NCBI GenBank assembly: GCA_039198225.1
Contig: JBCCTQ010000006.1
Location: 1 to 64,000, forward strand
Source: JASJAR01 sp039198225
Lineage (GTDB): Bacteria; Pseudomonadota; Alphaproteobacteria; Rhodobacterales; Rhodobacteraceae
Direction of reading: 5' to 3'
DNA length: 64,000 bases
Of the stretch, positions 61,385-64,000 are shown piece by piece. The notes below the pieces were generated by a model. The model saw nothing but the letters and a program-made list of their open reading frames with translations, was not told the origin of the DNA and did no database searches. The position numbers and the translations under genes were made by a program. The stretch's first letter is position 1, and each line of letters opens with the position of its first letter.

Positions 61385-62815
61385 TTACTCCATCACGTAG
61401 CCGTAGGACCCGGTAAAGTCCTGCTTGGCCACTTCTGCTGCGGGTGTACCGGCGGCAATATTTTCTCCGCCGATGGTTTTACCAAAGAGGAACAACTCGT
61501 TCTCGGTTGGGATCCGGATCCGATCGGTCGGCAAGGCCAGAGCTTCACCGCGCGTCGGCGAAACGAGATGGGCCGTGATGATGACCACGAGTTCGGATTG
61601 GCGCCGCTGATAGCTCGACGAGCGGAACAGGGCACCGAGAACCGGAACATCGCCGAGCCAAGGAACTTGGGTGGCGGTGTCCGAGAAGTCGTCTTGCAAA
61701 AGACCGGCAATCGCGAAGCTCTCCCCGTCGCGCATCTCGACCACGGTCGAAGTTTCACGCTTGGAGAAGGCCGGGATCGCGATATCGGCCGAGGTGGACA
61801 CGGTGATGTCGTCGTCGATTTCCGACACGGCCGCGTTCAGCTGAAGGTTGATCGCCTCTTCAACAACCCGTGGAGTGAAGCGGAGTTCGATACCGAAGGG
61901 GCGATATTCGATCCGGATCCGGCCTTCGTCGTCTGCCGTTGGGATCGGAAGTTCGCCACCAGCCAGGAAGCGTGCTTCCTGCCCTGACAGCGTGACCAAG
62001 TTCGGTTCAGCCAATGTGCGCACAAGCCCTTTAGTTTCAAGAGCTTCAAGCAATGCGCTTATGGCCACTTCGCCAATCGTAAAGCCGACAGCCGTCTGGC
62101 CGATGGCGTTGGTCCCGAGGTTTAGGATTGTCGAGTCAGCCGCACCAATCGTTGTGCCGTCGACAAGCTCACCAGCGCCGCCAGCAGTACTCAAGCCGGA
62201 GGTCGTGCCACCAAGGTCGCTGAGGGCTGTAAGGCCGCCGTTGAGACCTTTCGAGACCGAGCGGTTCATCTCGGCAAAGCGAACTTTCAACTGAACCTGC
62301 TGTTCGCCGCCCACCAGAAGGAGGTTGGACACCCGGTCGGGTGCGTATCGGTTCGCCAATTCCATGGCCCGATCGACCTTACGGATCGAGGAAACGGTGC
62401 CCGACAAGACGATCCCGTCATTGGCGGTCCGCACTTCGATAGCTTCGCCGGGAAGGATCTGGCGAAGACGCTCTTTGAACTCGGCAAGATCCGGCGTGAC
62501 GCGCACATCCACATTTGTGATGAGCCTGCCGTCTGGGCCAAGGAGCGTCATCGTCGTCCGGCCTGGAGCGCGACCCAGCACGTAGATCGTGCGGTCGGAA
62601 AGTGTTGAAATGTCAGCAATTCCAGGGTTGGCAATCGAGATTTCCGCAAATGGTTGTTCGGTTTCGACAACAACCGCGCGGTTGGTCGAGACGTTCAAAC
62701 TCTGGGAAGCTTCCCCTGTCATAACTGATATTGTCTGCGCATGTCCGACGGACACGGCAGATACTGAAACGGCAACCCCAAAGAGGGCTGCCCTTAAGAC
62801 TCTGTCGATTTTCAT
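61385..62815 (-). CDS. cpaC: Flp pilus secretin (CpaC/RcpA)
   Basis: A 476-residue outer-membrane secretin. Signal peptide (KIDRVLRAALFGVAVSVSA) with cleavage after GHA-QT, then a BON-like domain and the secretin domain, with EFKERLRQILPGEAIEVRTA, VQLKVRFAEMNRSVSKGLNG and VTLSGQEARFLAGGELPIPT marking the family. The ATG at 62815 has GGAGAGGCAGG upstream. Second gene of the first tad unit. Confidence 0.94.
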   Translation of the reverse strand: MKIDRVLRAALFGVAVSVSAVSVGHAQTISVMTGEASQSLNVSTNRAVVVETEQPFAEISIANPGIADISTLSDRTIYVLGRAPGRTTMTLLGPDGRLITNVDVRVTPDLAEFKERLRQILPGEAIEVRTANDGIVLSGTVSSIRKVDRAMELANRYAPDRVSNLLLVGGEQQVQLKVRFAEMNRSVSKGLNGGLTALSDLGGTTSGLSTAGGAGELVDGTTIGAADSTILNLGTNAIGQTAVGFTIGEVAISALLEALETKGLVRTLAEPNLVTLSGQEARFLAGGELPIPTADDEGRIRIEYRPFGIELRFTPRVVEEAINLQLNAAVSEIDDDITVSTSADIAIPAFSKRETSTVVEMRDGESFAIAGLLQDDFSDTATQVPWLGDVPVLGALFRSSSYQRRQSELVVIITAHLVSPTRGEALALPTDRIRIPTENELFLFGKTIGGENIAAGTPAAEVAKQDFTGSYGYVME

Positions 62816-62975
62816 GTGACCTGCCTCTCCGATCACGCCTCAGTTAGCGCGGGTCTTCTCTGCCCGCATTGGCGACAAGATGCTTGAGTGAGCGTTTCTT
62901 TGCAATAATCAATATGTTGTCTGGCGTGATTTATGTGGATAAGTGGCAACAGTAAAACGGCTTTTTCCCAAAGCG

Positions 62976-63010
62976 GAACGGGCGCCCCACATGATGTGGC
63001 GCGCCCGTTC
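62976..63010 (-). terminator. Hairpin between cpaB and cpaC
   Basis: GAACGGGCGC (62976-62985) and GCGCCCGTTC (63001-63010) pair perfectly; CCAC-ATGAT-GTGG continues inside after one C/C mismatch. It lies 22 bases past the cpaB stop. It could reduce read-through to cpaC or stabilise the cpaB message. Confidence 0.6.
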
Positions 63011-63032
63011 GTGTCCCTCGATATCTTGCAGC

Positions 63033-63866
63033 CTATTCGGTGGCGCACTCTTGTTCGATCCGAACGCGCTCCGTTCCGCGCCGTTCGATGCGGAAACACT
63101 CCTCTTGGCGCTGGACTGGGGCAGGCCCTTCGATACCCAAAAGGTCGCGTTGGTTGATCTGGACGCTCTCGGCCACCTGCTGGTCTTCCGCACCCACGAG
63201 CGACAGGGACAGACGTCCGGTGGCTTGGGCCTGGGCCAACGCTGCGGCCTGGTTTGGATTGACCTCGACGGTGACGGTTCGGGCCACGGTAGGACCGGTC
63301 CGGTCTTCATCGGCCGATTGGTCGACACCGATGATGCGCACCGCCGCTTCAATCAGGCGGGTGATCTCGCCGATCTCTGAACGGCCCGACCAATAGACGT
63401 CCACCCGGTCACCGGGCCGAAGAAAGCCCGACACACCCGATGTGACGTCAACGCGGATCGCAAAGGCGCGCATCCCTGCGCTTAGCCGCGCCGAGACGCC
63501 AGCTTCTTCGCCGGGGCCCGTCACTTTGCCGACCAGCACGGCTTCATGTTTTTCGATTGTGCGCATGACAGACCGCGCCACGTCCGGGCCGTCCGGGAAC
63601 AGCTCTTCCTCGGAGCTGAACGAGCCCTCGGGGATCGCATCTTCCGGCCAGCGGACGCGTTGAACGTCCTGCGGCAGAAGGCGCTCGCCGTAGCGCTTCT
63701 GTTTGTTGACAATATAAATGTCGACCAAAGGCACCATGGATTCACGCGCTGCGCGTTCCCGGGCCAGCTGGCTTTCATAGTTCGAAATGTAGCCCTGGGC
63801 CAAATATACGGCAAACCCTGCCAGCCCCAGGCCAAGCAATAGCACCAGTCCAAAAACGAGACGCAT
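63033..63866 (-). CDS. cpaB: Flp pilus assembly protein CpaB/RcpC
   Basis: A 277-residue periplasmic protein with one N-terminal anchor helix (about residues 3-24). VDIYIVNKQKRYGERLLPQD opens the SAF domain, and VTSGVSGFLRPGDRVDVYWSGR with VTVEVNPNQAAALAQAQATG mark the CpaB family. It is thought to work with the secretin. Unusual: a Cys and charged tail (EECFRIERRGTERVRIEQEC) after the core. First tad gene seen; flp pilin would be expected further right, outside the window. Confidence 0.92.
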   Translation of the reverse strand: MRLVFGLVLLLGLGLAGFAVYLAQGYISNYESQLARERAARESMVPLVDIYIVNKQKRYGERLLPQDVQRVRWPEDAIPEGSFSSEEELFPDGPDVARSVMRTIEKHEAVLVGKVTGPGEEAGVSARLSAGMRAFAIRVDVTSGVSGFLRPGDRVDVYWSGRSEIGEITRLIEAAVRIIGVDQSADEDRTGPTVARTVTVEVNPNQAAALAQAQATGRLSLSLVGAEDQQVAESVQINQRDLLGIEGPAPVQRQEECFRIERRGTERVRIEQECATE

Positions 63867-64000
63867 GGCTTACCCCTTCATGCTCTGAGACCGCCCTGAG
63901 CCAACCCCCGGACAGTCCACCGTGGGCATAAAAGCCCCAGATTGTGGCGAGTTCGTGGACAGAACTGGGTCTTCCAGTGCAAATCCACGCGCCAGGGGGC

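Noticed and set aside
1..64000. tRNA, rRNA, CRISPR arrays and insertion sequences
   Set aside because: No TTCGANNCC-type T-arm with a plausible acceptor stem, no regularly spaced repeats, and no transposase-like frames or paired terminal repeats were found by eye.

Overview
The window looks like a chromosomal segment of a marine-type alphaproteobacterium of the Rhodobacteraceae (Rhodobacterales). Support comes from the protein types, the gene-dense high-GC layout, the tad pilus locus with an OmpA-type lipoprotein, the Paracoccus-like mevalonate operon, the glycerol GlpVSTPQ importer and the small Rhodobacteraceae-style lipoproteins. No rRNA, tRNA, insertion sequence, prophage or CRISPR array was found.

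Layout. 2-5384: the end of lepA, then a visibly A+T-richer two-gene insert (HAD phosphatase plus a three-helix membrane protein), a few small genes, an 889-base region without a convincing gene but with several structured elements, and an alpha/beta hydrolase. 5386-9068: glyA, nadK and an NDH-2-like flavoprotein. 9206-16552: Na+-translocating NADH:quinone oxidoreductase, with nqrABCDEF rightward and its maturation genes apbE and nqrM leftward from a shared control region. 16573-19350: a secreted protein, a CBS-domain protein, a small membrane protein and an MFS transporter. 19465-24420: cyoABCD ubiquinol oxidase plus a SURF1 protein. 24362-29670 (leftward): the mevalonate pathway mvaA-mvaS-mvk-pmk-mvaD, without idi. 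30047-35762 (rightward): an ADP-ribosylglycohydrolase-family enzyme, a PfkB kinase and a complete Pot-type ABC importer in one tight operon. 36086-42099: the glycerol-type ABC importer glpV-S-T-P-Q plus a DUF2160-like membrane protein, followed by a BlaI/M56-peptidase pair. 43673-50427: a VOC protein, fhs and folD (one-carbon metabolism), gamma-carbonic anhydrase-like protein, gmk, yicC and a PAS protein. 50648-63866: the tad/Flp pilus locus, leftward cpaB-cpaC-ompA-cpaE-cpaF-tadB-tadC-tadD-tadD-cpaA, with an AAA ATPase and an unknown polytopic membrane protein next to it. The flp pilin and tadE/G are not in the window.

How the genes work together. NQR feeds electrons from NADH into the quinone pool while exporting Na+, and the Cyo oxidase drains quinol to oxygen, so a bc1-independent respiratory chain is encoded within about 14 kb. 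The mevalonate operon supplies isopentenyl diphosphate. glyA, fhs and folD supply and interconvert one-carbon units on tetrahydrofolate. Two ABC importers bring in small solutes.

The best candidates for undescribed biology are the HAD/membrane-protein insert (873-2313), the glycohydrolase-kinase-importer operon (30047-35762), the structured gene-free region (3743-4631) and the inverted-repeat array in front of nqrA. Functions are assigned by reading motifs and gene order; no database search was run.
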